From positions 63,045,802 to 63,109,801 of the forward strand of contig NC_012871.2 of the NCBI RefSeq assembly GCF_000003195.3: a stretch of 64,000 bases of DNA, read 5' to 3'. Below are positions 23,501-31,560 of the stretch, one piece after another. The notes beneath the pieces were generated by a model that was not told where the DNA came from, did not search any database, and saw only the letters and a program-made list of their open reading frames with translations. This DNA comes from Sorghum bicolor. Lineage: Eukaryota > Streptophyta > Magnoliopsida > Poales > Poaceae. The stretch's first letter is position 1; each line of letters starts with the position of its first letter. Both the position numbers and the translations under genes were made by a program.

Positions 23501-24167
23501 ATTGTTGCTCCATGCATGCCTTGCCTTGCCAGCCAGGGTGCAGGACAACATGAGGAAGCCGATGAGCAACTCGTCCTTCCTCCGCGCGACGCCGTTCGGC
23601 TACGGCGCGGGCCACGTGCAACCCAACCGCGCCGCCGACCCGGGCCTCGTCTACGACGCCAACGCCACGGACTACCTCGGCTTCCTCTGCGCGCTAGGCT
23701 ACAACTCCTCGGTGATCGCCACGTTCATGGGCGGCGCAGGCGGCGACGGCGACGGCGACGGCCACGCGGCGCACGCCTGCCCGGCCCGCCGGGTCCCGAG
23801 GCCGGAGGACCTCAACTACCCGTCGGTCGCGGTGCCGCACCTGTCCCCCACCGGCGCCGCGCACACCGTCACGAGGAGGGTGAGGAACGTCGGCCCCGGC
23901 GCCGGCGCCGCCACGTACGACGCGAGGGTCCACGCGCCGCGTGGCGTGGCGGTGGACGTGCGGCCGAGGCGGCTCGAGTTCGCCGCGGCCGGGGAGGAGA
24001 AGCAGTTCACGGTCACGTTCAGGGCCAGGGAAGGGTTGTACCTGCCGGGGGAGTACGTGTTCGGGCGGCTGGTGTGGTCGGACGGACCCGGCGGCAGGCA
24101 CCGCGTGAGGAGCCCCCTGGTGGTGAGGGTCGTGGACACCAAGAAGAAATCGCTTTCCGTAGCTTGA
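11542..24167 (+). CDS. Subtilisin-like serine protease (subtilase, S8 family), 10 exons
   Basis: I read ten exons: 11542-11649, 11762-11975, 12091-12258, 13774-13891, 21633-22176, 22278-22375, 22477-22722, 22996-23110, 23209-23422 and 23533-24167. All have GT-AG borders and compatible phases, giving 819 residues, slightly above the usual 740-800. The start is the first ATG of an ATGATG pair, followed by a signal peptide (hydrophobic [13 protein letters not shown]). An inhibitor I9 prodomain follows ([10 protein letters not shown] from residue 37). The catalytic triad is Asp162 (NLDTG), His238 (DGHGTH) and Ser576 (GTSMSCPH), with the oxyanion Asn344 (AGNSGP). A protease-associated insert ([10 protein letters not shown]) and a C-terminal fibronectin-III-like region close the protein. 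It should act as a secreted or cell-wall endopeptidase; the substrate is unknown. Intron 4 (7,741 bp) holds a copia element and intron 7 a tRNA-like gene, both in the same orientation as the gene. The coding sequence itself shows no break. Confidence 0.9.
12259..13773 (+). other. Subtilase intron 3 (1.5 kb)
   Basis: The donor follows the first base of the Gly codon in NLDTG and the acceptor precedes GGTGTGGCC. Open frames at 12540-12980 and 13316-13749 lie inside it on both strands, but they have no domain and are regarded as chance frames in GC-rich sequence. No transposon with clear ends was seen. Confidence 0.6.
14437..14681. mobile_element. GGCCTTGTTTA-family MITE in subtilase intron 4
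   Basis: It starts GGCCTTGTTTACTTTC and ends AATTAAACACGGCC. The interior has the family blocks GATTCTCCGTCACATCGAAT and GCATGCATGGAGTATTAAAT. The ends have diverged, and a clean 3-bp target repeat is not obvious. Confidence 0.65.
15306..15490. mobile_element. GGCCTTGTTTAGTT-family MITE in subtilase intron 4, shortened
   Basis: It starts GGCCTTGTTTAGTTATACC and ends near AAGGCAACTAAACCC. The CTTCGTCACATCAAATCTT and TGTAATTTGCGAGAC blocks identify the family. At about 185 bp it is shorter than the other copies, so internal loss is likely. Confidence 0.6.
16320..16715 (+). repeat. 5' LTR of the copia element
   Basis: It begins TGTTAGTTAATC and ends GTTCCAACA. It includes a TATA-like TATAAATAA at 16550-16558, the probable element promoter. 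It is 396 bp long, the same as the 3' LTR, with no mismatch seen by eye. Confidence 0.95.
16718..16730 (+). promoter_or_regulatory. Primer-binding site (initiator tRNA-Met type)
   Basis: TGGTATCAGAGCC starts two bases after the 5' LTR. This is the standard plant copia sequence complementary to the 3' end of initiator tRNA-Met, which primes minus-strand DNA synthesis. Confidence 0.9.
16776..21035 (+). CDS. Copia gag-pol polyprotein, intact 1,419 codons
   Basis: The order of domains is that of Ty1/copia: a gag region ([23 protein letters not shown]2-like) over roughly residues 20-250; a zinc knuckle [14 protein letters not shown] near residues 295-308; aspartic protease with DTGA at Asp372; GAG-pre-integrase and an integrase core ([29 protein letters not shown]); reverse transcriptase with YVDD at residues 1101-1104; and RNase H (SDSDFAG, RKSTTG, SSCEAEY). 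Each catalytic motif I looked for is present, and there is no stop or frameshift. Gag packages the RNA, the protease matures the polyprotein, and the other domains copy and integrate it. An upstream start is possible, but this Met is the first in frame after the primer-binding site. Confidence 0.93.
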   Translation: MKPVNLAEKKEVKNESVVTMGDDTDKDTSDRALVGHLSWPMLTRANYQGWAAHIKCNLEGLNLWEAIEKGEKSERRKDRLALGAMLRGVPLEMHSLLLNKETAKEAWEAIKTMRLGADRVKEVNAQKLLAEFESIAFKSEETIEDFAIRITKLVTDLRGLGEKSITNERIVRKFLRVVPPKYGQVAVSIEMFKNLKELTIEDLIGHLRAAEERMEPSVEQVTEKAGKLLLTEEEWAARNKSRIVSGSATSKKGGGEDGQQHKKEKHWKPRGKDAGGESRDNGLTSMGTPRRKGVCRRCGIYGHFGFECKKKQKKQERQEVAHHANADGESGALLVARVCNLVRSTEQTGQGVYLNQTRVFPSEYEVGSWVLDTGATNHMTGCRDSLASLDETVKGAVRFGDGSRVEICGVGAVTIAGRNQVHRVLTKVYYIPSLRCNIVSLGQLEEAGCRVEIDRGVLTVFERVDGVLNVLIKAERKDRLYTLKLNLTVPVCLLSRMDEVSWLWHARYGHLNFRSLRDLGVKKMVDGLPMIQQGEQVCDGCALGKHHRTPFPRVSAYRAEEKLGLVHGDLCGPITPGTPGGKQYFLLLVDDKSRFMWIDLLKSKDQAFESFKKLQKAAESESGRQLKAFRTDRGGEFNSGVFTVYCNEHGIRRNTTAPFSPQQNGVVERRNQSVVEMARCLLKSMKVPGRFWGEAVTTAVYLLNRAPTKSLDGMTPFEAWFGKKPGVRHLRTFGCVCYAKRVGPGITKLSDRSVPGIFIGYEPGTKAYRVYDPENKRLMISRDVIFDEKRSWSWGVKGTVTADSEPEEPTFTYPDDDESEDGTVADPTIEEAVSDSENSGSGNAELQLGSPVPTTPSQSTIQWATPPSGGTADSEGVPQRYRLVSDLLDSTEPVQLEYSGLCLVAAEEPSTVDEALKAACWRRAMLEEMQAIEANRTWEVCVLPKNQKAIGLKWVFKVKKDPDGNIVKHKARLVAKGYAQIQGVDFEEVFAPVARIETVRVLLALAAQGGWQVHHMDVKSAFLNGDLSETVYVKQPPGFVVGTGDNVLKLRKALYGLRQAPRAWNAKLDEVLVALGFVKSKMDHALYRRVSKQSFLIVGVYVDDLIISGPDRGDINMFKAEMMTRFNMSDLGMLSYYLGIEVKQGVDGITISQSSYTKKILETSGMAGCNPCDTPMEQRLNLYKSKEGEAVKVTEYRSIIGSFRYLVNTRPDIAFAVGVVSRYMEAPNKSHWSAVKRILRYLRGTIGYGCKYITGAELRPLLLGFSDSDFAGDVEDRKSTTGVVYFLGGNMVTWASHKQRIVALSSCEAEYVAAAAAACQGVWLSRLIADMLGVKETPVKLLMDNMSAIALSKNPVYHERSKHIDTRYHFLRQCIEEGKVEVDHVGTAEQLADIFTKALGRVKFIELRGALGVSNVQHD
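21032..21044 (+). promoter_or_regulatory. Polypurine tract before the 3' LTR
   Basis: A purine-rich run (TTAGGGGGTGATT) lies directly before the TG of the 3' LTR and overlaps the stop codon of the polyprotein. This is the expected plus-strand priming site. Confidence 0.7.
21045..21440 (+). repeat. 3' LTR of the copia element
   Basis: It is 396 bp and reads the same as the 5' LTR throughout by eye. The TCCAT target duplication follows immediately. Confidence 0.95.
22762..22835 (+). tRNA. tRNA-Ile(AAT)-like gene in subtilase intron 7, with altered stems
   Basis: The 74-nt segment folds as a tRNA: D-arm AGCTCAGTTGGTTAGAGC, anticodon loop CTAATAA with anticodon AAT at 22796-22798, and a TTCGA T-loop. 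It closely follows the plant cytosolic tRNA-Ile(AAU) as I know it, with two visible departures. Position 5 of the acceptor stem is T rather than C, giving a G-U pair. The T-stem base normally C61 is A (GAACTGC in place of GACCTGC), which breaks the conserved G53-C61 pair and alters the internal B-box promoter. T-rich sequence follows and could act as a Pol III terminator. It is therefore either a weak gene or a tRNA pseudogene. Confidence 0.75.
22894..22982. repeat. Degenerate tandem pair in subtilase intron 7
   Basis: Two adjacent segments of about 45 bp are related. The first begins ATGGCCCATTTACCC and contains AGCCCAATGTCTGAGC; the second begins ATGGTCCACTTGCC and contains GGCCTAATGTGTGAGC. 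They lie just downstream of the tRNA-like gene. Origin unknown. Confidence 0.55.
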
Positions 24168-25096
24168 CGAACGGTGTTAGGATAATCTCATGCAATGCAT
24201 GGTGATGACTGATGAGCAATGAAACCTGGCCAAAGAAGGTTTGGCTTCATGAACAATATAAGGATATACTGACAACGGGAACTGATCTGCAGGTCTAAAA
24301 AGTTCAGAGATTTCGGTTCATTTTCTAACATTTGCATTTGTGTTCTATAATGACCCATGAAATTTCAAGAGTTTTTGTTTGCCCATTCAAGAGGGGCCAT
24401 GCTTTGTGATTTCAAAACAGTTTCTTAGGTGTTTTTTGCTAACGTGGTAATGGAGTCCACCTGTCATTTGGTCTATTCTTCCTCTTATATAAAAACATAA
24501 CGTTTTCATATAAAATCATACAAATACTAACTTTGTATCAAAGTTGTAGAGCTTGCTATGATCTACATCTTTGTACTTGACAATTTTATTGTTTATATAT
24601 TTTAGAGGCTTAAATATTTGTTTTAAGCTGCCAAATTTTAAAATTTAATTTTTTTTTAATTTACATAGTAGTCTCGGATGTTGACATAATCTATACCAAA
24701 GTTTTAGCTCCCAGATCTATAAATTTATAGTTGGCAAATGTTTTATGTGGGAGTGGGATCGCTTAGAGGTCTAAATATTCATTTTAAGTTTTTTTATTGT
24801 TTTTCAAATGATTGTAGTATACACTGAAGTTGTAGCTCTCAAAATGTTCTAGAACTTTAGTTAATAGAATTTTTTTATCTAGGCTCTCAACATATACATT
24901 ACAGTGGGGTAAATTATTTGTTCCTTGTACCGTAACTTGAAATTTATAAGAAATTTACATGTAGTACATAATTTGGACAGACATCGGATGGACCCATGTG
25001 CATGCCTATTTCGTTTAGGAGTGTAGACATCTCAAGATGCAAAAAGCTTCCAAATACTAGAATCCATTGCCAAAATCTAAGGATCCAAACAATTAA

Positions 25097-25478
25097 GGCC
25101 TTGTTTAGTTATAAAATTTTTTAAGATTTTTCCATCACATCGGATCTTTGGACGTGTGCATAGAGCATTAAATATACGCTTTGTTCGCTTGGCTGATATG
25201 CCATGGATAAAAATATTGTTCGTTGATTTATTGTGAGAAAAAAATACTGATTTGTTTATGAGAGAAAAACACTGCTGAACGGCTGGCAGATTCGGCTGAT
25301 AAGCTTTAAGCGAGCAGAGTGATAGATAAAAAACAAATAACTAATTTCACAGTTGATCTGTAATTTGCGAGACGAATCTTTTACGCCTAGTTAGTTCATA
25401 ATTGGATAATAATTATCAAATACAAATGAAAGTGTTATAGTAACAAAACCTAAAAAATTTCGCAAACTAAACAAGACC
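25097..25478. mobile_element. Tourist-like MITE (GGCCTTGTTTAGTT family) split by a second MITE
   Basis: The ends are GGCCTTGTTTAGTT and AACTAAACAAGACC, flanked by TAA on both sides (25094-25096 and 25479-25481), the PIF/Harbinger target pattern. The family block GCATTAAATATA is interrupted at 25176 and resumes with ATAGATAAAA at 25322. Confidence 0.75.
25177..25321. mobile_element. Inner MITE nested in the Tourist-like element
   Basis: The left end CGCTTTGTTCGCTTGGCTG is an imperfect mirror of the right end AAGCGAGCAGAGTG (10 of 14 bases). It inserted into the GCATTAAATATAGATAAA block of the outer element; ATA on both sides may be its target duplication. Related decayed copies lie near 37766-37871 and 58104-58225. 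Confidence 0.65.
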
Positions 25479-26414
25479 TAAGATTTGTATCATCTAGTTT
25501 AGAATCTGGATTCTAGAATCCCATGGACTTCAAACGGGCCCGATGCTTCCTTCGTGCCTCCCACCAGGCCAGCCCACTCACATAGCCCATAAACGATCTG
25601 ACTTGGACTTTGCATCTCCTCTCCACGTAGAAAAGTGACACTCGGCCCTCGCCTGACAGTCGTAGAAAAGTGACCAGCAACTGCGTAATGCAGCCGTTGC
25701 AAAGTGGAACGTGCAAATGCAATCCAACAGAAACGCCTTCTCGTTTACTCGTCACACACATAGTTAGACATTAGGAGGAGCAGTTGTTGACAACACACAC
25801 ACTCGGCCACTCGGGTGGTGGATTGGCGTAAACGGCACTCACCACTTTTTCTGGTGAGCGAGCGCTTGACTCGCGAGCACGCGGTGCAGTTCGTGCGCTC
25901 GCGTGCCGCGACTGCAAACTGGCCAAACCCACCCATCATGCTGCCGGTTGGCGTGAGCGGCGCCACACCCACACGACAGAGGAAAATTTCAGATCGCCAA
26001 ACAAACCAACTCCGACCACCGTCCATGTGAGAGTGTGACCGCGGGCGTTAACCGTTTGGGCGAACAATCATCAGTTGCCCAAATTACCAATCAACACGTA
26101 CCCAGATTGATGCCGCGGGGCAGGGCGAATCGACTCAAATCAGCAGCGGACGGGAGCACCGGATAGTGATAATACGGAGTCGAATCTCACTCAAAGTCTT
26201 TAACAAATCGAATCACTAGCCAATCCAAATCGATCGGTCCAAACAACAGCAAACCAAAATGCAGCAAGCAATTAAAGTCCCATGATTCCTATATCCTTTT
26301 TACAGGCGGCGGTTCGTCGAACTCCATCGAGAGCGGGCGGGCGGGCGGGTGGGGCTGGGCTGGAATCGCCCAGCAACCAGGCCCTAGATCTCGGAGAAGG
26401 GGGCGGCGGTTCTT

Positions 26415-26612
26415 CTAGTACGGCGGCGGGGCGAGGTGGCCGCCGTAGGCGCGGAAGGAGCCGGCGGCGGCGCCGTCCTGGAGGTGGATGTTGCTGGTGA
26501 GCTTGTGGAAGCCGCGGGTGTAGATGCCGAAGCCGAAGACGAGGCCGACGGCCACCAGCACCAGGATGATGAGCGTGCAGATGCAGCACGCCTTGCTCGG
26601 GCAGCAGCACAT
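26415..26612 (-). CDS. Small Cys-rich single-pass membrane protein, 65 aa
   Basis: The protein starts MCCCPSKACCIC, followed by one hydrophobic segment (about residues 13-33, LIILVLVAVGLVFGFG) and a short soluble tail ending in LAPPPY. The Cys cluster before the membrane span suggests S-acylation, which is an inference. High third-position GC and the compact, complete frame support a real gene. The pattern of Cys-rich start, single span and FHKL-containing tail resembles a family of uncharacterised small plant membrane proteins, but I cannot name it. The longer overlapping minus-strand frame (26272-26610) is Pro/Arg-rich and looks like a shadow. Confidence 0.65.
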   Translation of the reverse strand: MCCCPSKACCICTLIILVLVAVGLVFGFGIYTRGFHKLTSNIHLQDGAAAGSFRAYGGHLAPPPY

Positions 26613-27884
26613 CTCGCCGACTCGCCCTGTCGACTGTCGTAGTTCTCGCCGCTCGGGGGATGGAGATGGAGGAGAGCCGAGGCGCGCGGAGAAGGCGAGG
26701 CGCTTTTGCTTTTGGCTGTGGGTTGAGTTCGCTCGGGAACAGCGCGCGGCGCGGCGGGGGCTCCGATCTGGTCTCGTCTCGTCTGGTCGTGCGTGCGTGC
26801 GTTGCCGGTTGCCCGGACGAGCGGCGAGGCTATAATAAAGGGCGGCGCGGCTGGCTCGCCGAGTCCGGTCTGGTCAGGGGGCGAAGGCGAACCGAATCGG
26901 GTGCGCTCGGCCCGTCGGATCGGTTGGGTTTGGCGGCCGTTTGGGTGGGGTGGGCTGGTGGCCTCACCCTCACCTCACCTTGGTGCAGGCGGTCCCGTCC
27001 CGTGGAGGCGACGCCTCGGCGGCCGTGGCTTGGCTTTGGAACGACTCTCTCCGCGGAAAGAGAACGTGCCGCCTACTCCAGTTCGCGTAGGTCTGGTTTC
27101 GGAGGCCCTCCGGGCTCCGGCGCGGTGCGAGGTACACGCCCATTGTATTTCTGATGACTATCGTGCTAGCTTGTTTCTACCTCAAATTTTTAAACTCAGA
27201 CATTTTATCTTTTAATAACTTTTAAAAATGCTCAATTACCTCTCTAGTTTGGTTTGAAATGGTTTTGAAAATATTTTAATTTTTTTTATTAATTTAAAAA
27301 GTGAGTAAATAATCGACAAGATAAGAAATGTCTCCAACCTTCAAAAAATTCGAAAGAAATTATATAGATAGACTTGGATACGGAGAATCCAAGTGAAATA
27401 TTTAGAGCCCATGAAAAACATATCTACAAGCTTCATAAAGAATAGATGTACATATAGAGAAATGAAAAAAAAATATCTAGAAAAAAAACAAGAAAGTTGC
27501 AAAACATTTTAATAAATGTCTAAAATTACTTTAAAAAACTTTATGCTACAAAAATATGAAATGCAAACAACATGTGCATTCATGGTGGTCATGTCTTATA
27601 TTTCTCGTTGTGAAAAGTTTTCAAAACATATTTTAGACATAAATTAGAATATTTTGGATTTTCTATGTTTTTTTTAGAATCTAAAGCGCCATAGCTTAGC
27701 AGATGCTCAACGTTTGATTCCCTATTCTTTCACGAAGATAAGCCACAGAGACGGCCGAAGTGCCGCACAGTCCGGCCGCCTGCCCGCGCCCCGCGGGCCT
27801 GCTCAACGGCACGTCAGCACGCCACACACGGCCACTCTTGGTGCCGAGGCAAAACGTCGAACACCAACCGGCGCCGCCGCCTCC
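26613..27884. other. GC-rich leader region, then AT-rich intergenic DNA
   Basis: The part from 26613 to about 27140 is GC-rich and probably contains the 5'-UTR and promoter of the minus-strand gene; plus-strand open frames there have no domain. From 27140 to 27700 it is AT-rich with no recognisable feature. The PPR reading frame is open from 27714, but the preferred start is at 27885. Confidence 0.5.
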
Positions 27885-29792
27885 ATGAGAAAGCACCACA
27901 AACTTCTCTTCCACCACCATCTCCGTCGCCGAACCTCCAAGCCCTACACCTCGTCAGCTCACCTCGCGGCCCCCTTCTCCTTCCCCTCCGGCCCCGCCTG
28001 CTCCTCCTCCTCCTCCTCCGGCCTCCGCGAACTCGACCTCCTGCTCACGGGCGAGCTCGCCCCGACCCCGCGCGTATACCACTCCATCATCACCGCGTGC
28101 GCACAGTCCAAGAACCTCGCCGGTGCCCGTGCCATCCACTCACACCTGTCCCGCTCCCGCCTCGCAGGCGATGGCTTCCTCCTCAACTCGCTCATCCACA
28201 TGTACTGTAAGTGCGGCGCCGTGTCGGACGCGCGTCACGTGTTCGACGGAATACCCACCCGGGACGTGGTCTCATGGACCTACCTCATCACCGGGTATGC
28301 GCAGAACGACATGCCGGCAGAGGCCCTCGGTCTTCTACCCGACATGCTCAGGGCGCGGTTCAGGCCCAGCGGGTTCACGTTCACCAGCTTCCTCAAGGCG
28401 GCCGGCGCCTGCGGTGGCCGTGGCATTGGGGAGCAGATGCATGCGCTTGCTGTGAAGTACAACTTGGATGAGGATGTCTATGTGGGGAGTGCACTTCTGG
28501 ACATGTACGCACGGTGTCAACAAATGGACATGGCCATTAGGGTGTTTGACTGGCTGGACTCGAAGAACGAGGTGTCTTGGAATGCGCTGATTGCTGGGTT
28601 TGCAAGGAAGGGCGATGGAGAGACCACATTGATGAAGTTTGCAGAGATGCAGAGGAATGGATTTGGGGCGACACACTTTACGTACTCAAGCGTGTTCTCT
28701 GCACTTGCTCGTATAGGTGCTCTTGAGCAGGGCAGATGGGTGCATGCACATATGATTAAGTCCGGGCAGAAGCTGACTGCCTTTGTCGCGAACACTATAC
28801 TTGGCATGTATGCAAAGTCCGGGAGCATGGTTGATGCTAGAAAGGTGTTTGATCGTGTGGATCAGAGGGATCTAGTTACTTGGAACACAATGCTCACTGC
28901 ATTCGCGCAGTATGGTCTTGGAAAGGAAGCGGTTGCTCATTTTGAGGAAATTAGAAAATATGGCATCCAGCTTAATCAGATCACCTTCCTTTCTGTCTTG
29001 ACAGCTTGTAGTCATGGAGGCCTGGTGAAGGAGGGCAAGCAGTACTTTGACATGATGAAGGACTACAACGTGGAGCCTGAGATCGACCATTATGTTAGCT
29101 TTGTTGATCTTCTTGGTCGAGCTGGTTTATTGAAAGAAGCTCTGATCTTTGTGTTTAAAATGCCCATGGAACCAACAGCTGCTGTTTGGGGAGCCTTGCT
29201 TGGGGCTTGCAGAATGCATAAGAATGCTAAAATAGGGCAATATGCAGCTGATCATGTCTTTGAACTTGATCCAGAGGATACTGGTCCACCTGTGCTGTTG
29301 TATAACATATATGCTTCTACAGGTCAATGGGATGATGCTGCTAGAGTGAGGAAGATGATGAAGGCAACTGGTGTAAAGAAGGAGCCTGCATGCAGTTGGG
29401 TTGAGATTGAGAATTCGGTGCACATGTTTGTGGCAGATGACAGTACCCATCCGAAATCAGAAGAGATATATAGGATGTGGGAGGAGGTAAACACGAGGAT
29501 TAAAAAAGCAGGATATGTCCCCAATACAGATTATGTGCTTCTGCATATAAAGGAGCAAGAGAGGGAGACAAAATTGCAGTACCATAGCGAGAAGATTGCA
29601 CTTGCATTTGCACTGATCAACATGCCTGCAGGGGCAACGATTCGGATCATGAAGAACATTAGGATATGTGGGGATTGCCACTCTGCATTCAGATATGTCT
29701 CTGAAGTATTCAAAAGGGAGATTGTTGTGAGAGACACTAACAGATTCCACCATTTCAGCAACGGCTCTTGTTCTTGTGGAGATTATTGGTGA
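27885..29792 (+). CDS. Pentatricopeptide repeat protein, PLS class with E and DYW domains
   Basis: A single-exon gene of 635 residues. The N-terminus is basic and Ser/Ala-rich (RRRTSKPYTSSAHL), fitting an organelle transit peptide. PPR motifs run from about residue 60 to 450 (for example ARHVFDGIPTRDVVSWTYLI, NSLIHMYCKCG). The E region follows, then a complete DYW domain: zinc/deaminase motif HSE at 567-569, CGDC with Cys595 and Cys598, and the terminal DYW at 633-635. Such proteins choose and deaminate specific cytidines in plastid or mitochondrial RNA; the target site cannot be read here. The frame is open upstream to 27714, so a 692-residue form is possible. Two LINE fragments begin directly at the stop codon, so the native 3'-UTR has been displaced to after 31560. 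Confidence 0.92.
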   Translation: MRKHHKLLFHHHLRRRTSKPYTSSAHLAAPFSFPSGPACSSSSSSGLRELDLLLTGELAPTPRVYHSIITACAQSKNLAGARAIHSHLSRSRLAGDGFLLNSLIHMYCKCGAVSDARHVFDGIPTRDVVSWTYLITGYAQNDMPAEALGLLPDMLRARFRPSGFTFTSFLKAAGACGGRGIGEQMHALAVKYNLDEDVYVGSALLDMYARCQQMDMAIRVFDWLDSKNEVSWNALIAGFARKGDGETTLMKFAEMQRNGFGATHFTYSSVFSALARIGALEQGRWVHAHMIKSGQKLTAFVANTILGMYAKSGSMVDARKVFDRVDQRDLVTWNTMLTAFAQYGLGKEAVAHFEEIRKYGIQLNQITFLSVLTACSHGGLVKEGKQYFDMMKDYNVEPEIDHYVSFVDLLGRAGLLKEALIFVFKMPMEPTAAVWGALLGACRMHKNAKIGQYAADHVFELDPEDTGPPVLLYNIYASTGQWDDAARVRKMMKATGVKKEPACSWVEIENSVHMFVADDSTHPKSEEIYRMWEEVNTRIKKAGYVPNTDYVLLHIKEQERETKLQYHSEKIALAFALINMPAGATIRIMKNIRICGDCHSAFRYVSEVFKREIVVRDTNRFHHFSNGSCSCGDYW

Positions 29793-29813
29793 TTGGTCAA
29801 TTCTAAGGATCGC

Positions 29814-30645
29814 TGTGATTGCCTGATAAAGGGGTAACAATGCTCGCAGACAAGTCCAGTGATCCCCGGAGACGTCTCCGGTCAAAGAAGTGAGTGATAT
29901 TCTGCTTCTGAGTCGATCGGCCCAAGCTGAAGTCGATGGGCAGTGCAATCTGTGAATAAGGCACGAGGGCCGGATGACCCAAGGGCGGCATTCATCTGGA
30001 AAAACTCTGCCCCCCCCCCCCCCCCCCCCCCCAGAGTACAGCTCTTCCTGTGGTTGCTACTTCAAAAGAAAATCCAGTGCAAATCGACCCTTTTCAAAAG
30101 GCATGTTGTAGACGACACTACTTGTGAGATCTGCGGCGCTGCTGATGAAACTCCGGAACACATCATTTGGGAGTGCAGCTTGGGGAGGACGGTTTGGCAA
30201 AGACTCAACATCCAACCCGGGGACCCCTTGGACATGGCGTCCCTGCACACCACAGCACCCCCAAGCCATATTCCTTCGGCTGAATTCCCGGGGTTCATTG
30301 CTCTAATCTGTTGGGAGATTTGGAAAGCCAGAAACGCAAAAGTGTTCAGAGGCGAATCTCTCTCAGCTGATCAGGTGCTTCTACTGTGCAAAAACGCTGC
30401 TGCCCAATGGAAGCACAGACTCTCGAGGTCCAAGAAGCAGTTAGCTGACAATTGGTGCTCCATCTTCACGATGGCTAGACAGGGTCAAGGTTAACTTGCC
30501 TGCCTTTCTTTCTTTTCTATTTTGCTCCTAGAGCCCCAAGTCTCTGATTTTGAGCTTGGCGCCTATCTGTAAACTAACGAGCCGTTTTGGGCTGTTTAAT
30601 AAAATCAGGTGGGGATTCTCCCCCCCGTTGACCCTCAAAAAAAAA
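29814..30645 (+). mobile_element. Younger 5'-truncated LINE nested in the older one
   Basis: A 15-bp duplication AATTCTAAGGATCGC ends at 29813 and recurs up to 30657, immediately after the A-run at 30637-30645. The insert carries the ORF2 tail in one open frame: a zf-RVT segment (CEICGAADETPEHIIWEC) and a downstream LICWEIWKARNAKVF block, ending at a stop at 30492-30494. A 23-base C run interrupts the start of the domain. Confidence 0.85.
30010..30032. repeat. Poly-C tract, 23 bp
   Basis: An uninterrupted run of 23 C inside the younger LINE, where relatives have a short Pro-coding stretch before RVQLFLWLL. Expansion by slippage is likely, and the exact length in an assembly may be unreliable. 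Confidence 0.8.
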
Positions 30646-31560
30646 TTCTAAGGATCGCCTACTCTTTAATGCTTCCACAGAAGTCACGATTGGCGATGGC
30701 AAGAAGCCTAAGTTCTGGCATAACAGCTGGCTACAGGGATCAGCACCAAGGGCTGTTGCTCCACAATTATTCGGCCTCGTTAAAAGGAAAAACAAAACAG
30801 TGGAGCAGGAGCTTCGTAATAACAATTGGATCAAGTCCTTCCATGGGAAGATCACAATAGCCATGGATCTTGAAGAATTTGTTTCCCTCTAGATCCGCAT
30901 CCATCAAATTAACCTTCAACCAGGTGTCGCAGATTGCATTATATGGTGTTGGACTGTGGATTGAAAGTACTCGGCGAATTCGCTTATGATGCACAATTCA
31001 AGGGGCACCTTCTTTGCAATGCTCCCTTGCAAACTGGATTACATTTATGCCTACAGTGCCCTTATGCACAGTTGATCTGGTCACAAATTCTAGCCTGGGA
31101 ACAGATTATTCTGCCTCCTACTTTGCACCAAAAGTAATTCTGAATTGATTGCGAATTGGTGGGAGATGGCAGTGAACAGTCTGCTGAAAGAGCAGCAACA
31201 ATCCTTTAGCGGCATCGCAATTTACGTCATGTGGGATATTTGGAAGGAAAGGAATCACCGCATCTTCCAGCATGCTAGTTTACTGCGGTTGTTGCTGCAA
31301 TGGCAAAGGAAGATATTCTGCAATGGAGGTGCGCCTTTCGAAACTGTTACGACTTGTGTTTGTGTGAGCTGTATGTGACCTAGCTTTTTAACATTGTAAT
31401 TTTCTTTTGTGTGGCATGGAGCGGTGGAGGACCCTATTCTTGCTGGCTGGGGGCTGGTGTTCCATGCCACTCAGTGCGCTTGTAAAAAAGTGCTTTTCTA
31501 CCTTAATTGATTAGGTAGAGCTCCTGCCATTTTTTTCAAAAAAAAAAAATACATTGGTGA

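Larger units (their letters stand above)
24168..26414. other. Intergenic region between subtilase and the small membrane protein gene
   Basis: The subtilase 3'-UTR should occupy the first few hundred bases. From about 24500 to 25080 the sequence is AT-rich with recurring AAAGTTGTAGCTCTC-like phrases, suggesting an old unclassified repeat. A nested pair of MITEs lies at 25097-25478. From 25500 to 26400 there is no supported gene; open frames on both strands there lack domains. Confidence 0.5.
29793..31552 (+). mobile_element. Older 5'-truncated LINE fragment inserted at the PPR stop codon
   Basis: ATTGGTGA, which includes the PPR stop codon, occurs at 29785-29792 and again at 31553-31560 just after an A-run (31538-31549). 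This fits a LINE target duplication. The body resumes after the younger insert at about 30646 with LINE ORF2 tail sequence: LLFNASTEVTIGDGKKPKFW, then an RNase H-proximal MWDIWKERNHRIFQ segment near 31230. Several stops and frameshifts mark it as old. Its 3'-UTR has LINE-like TAGGTAGAGCTCCTGCC before the A-run. Confidence 0.7.

Noticed and set aside
26272..27215. Overlapping Arg/Pro/Gly-rich frames around the small membrane protein gene
   Set aside because: They are shadows of a GC-rich segment; only the Cys-rich 65-residue frame has a sensible membrane-protein layout.
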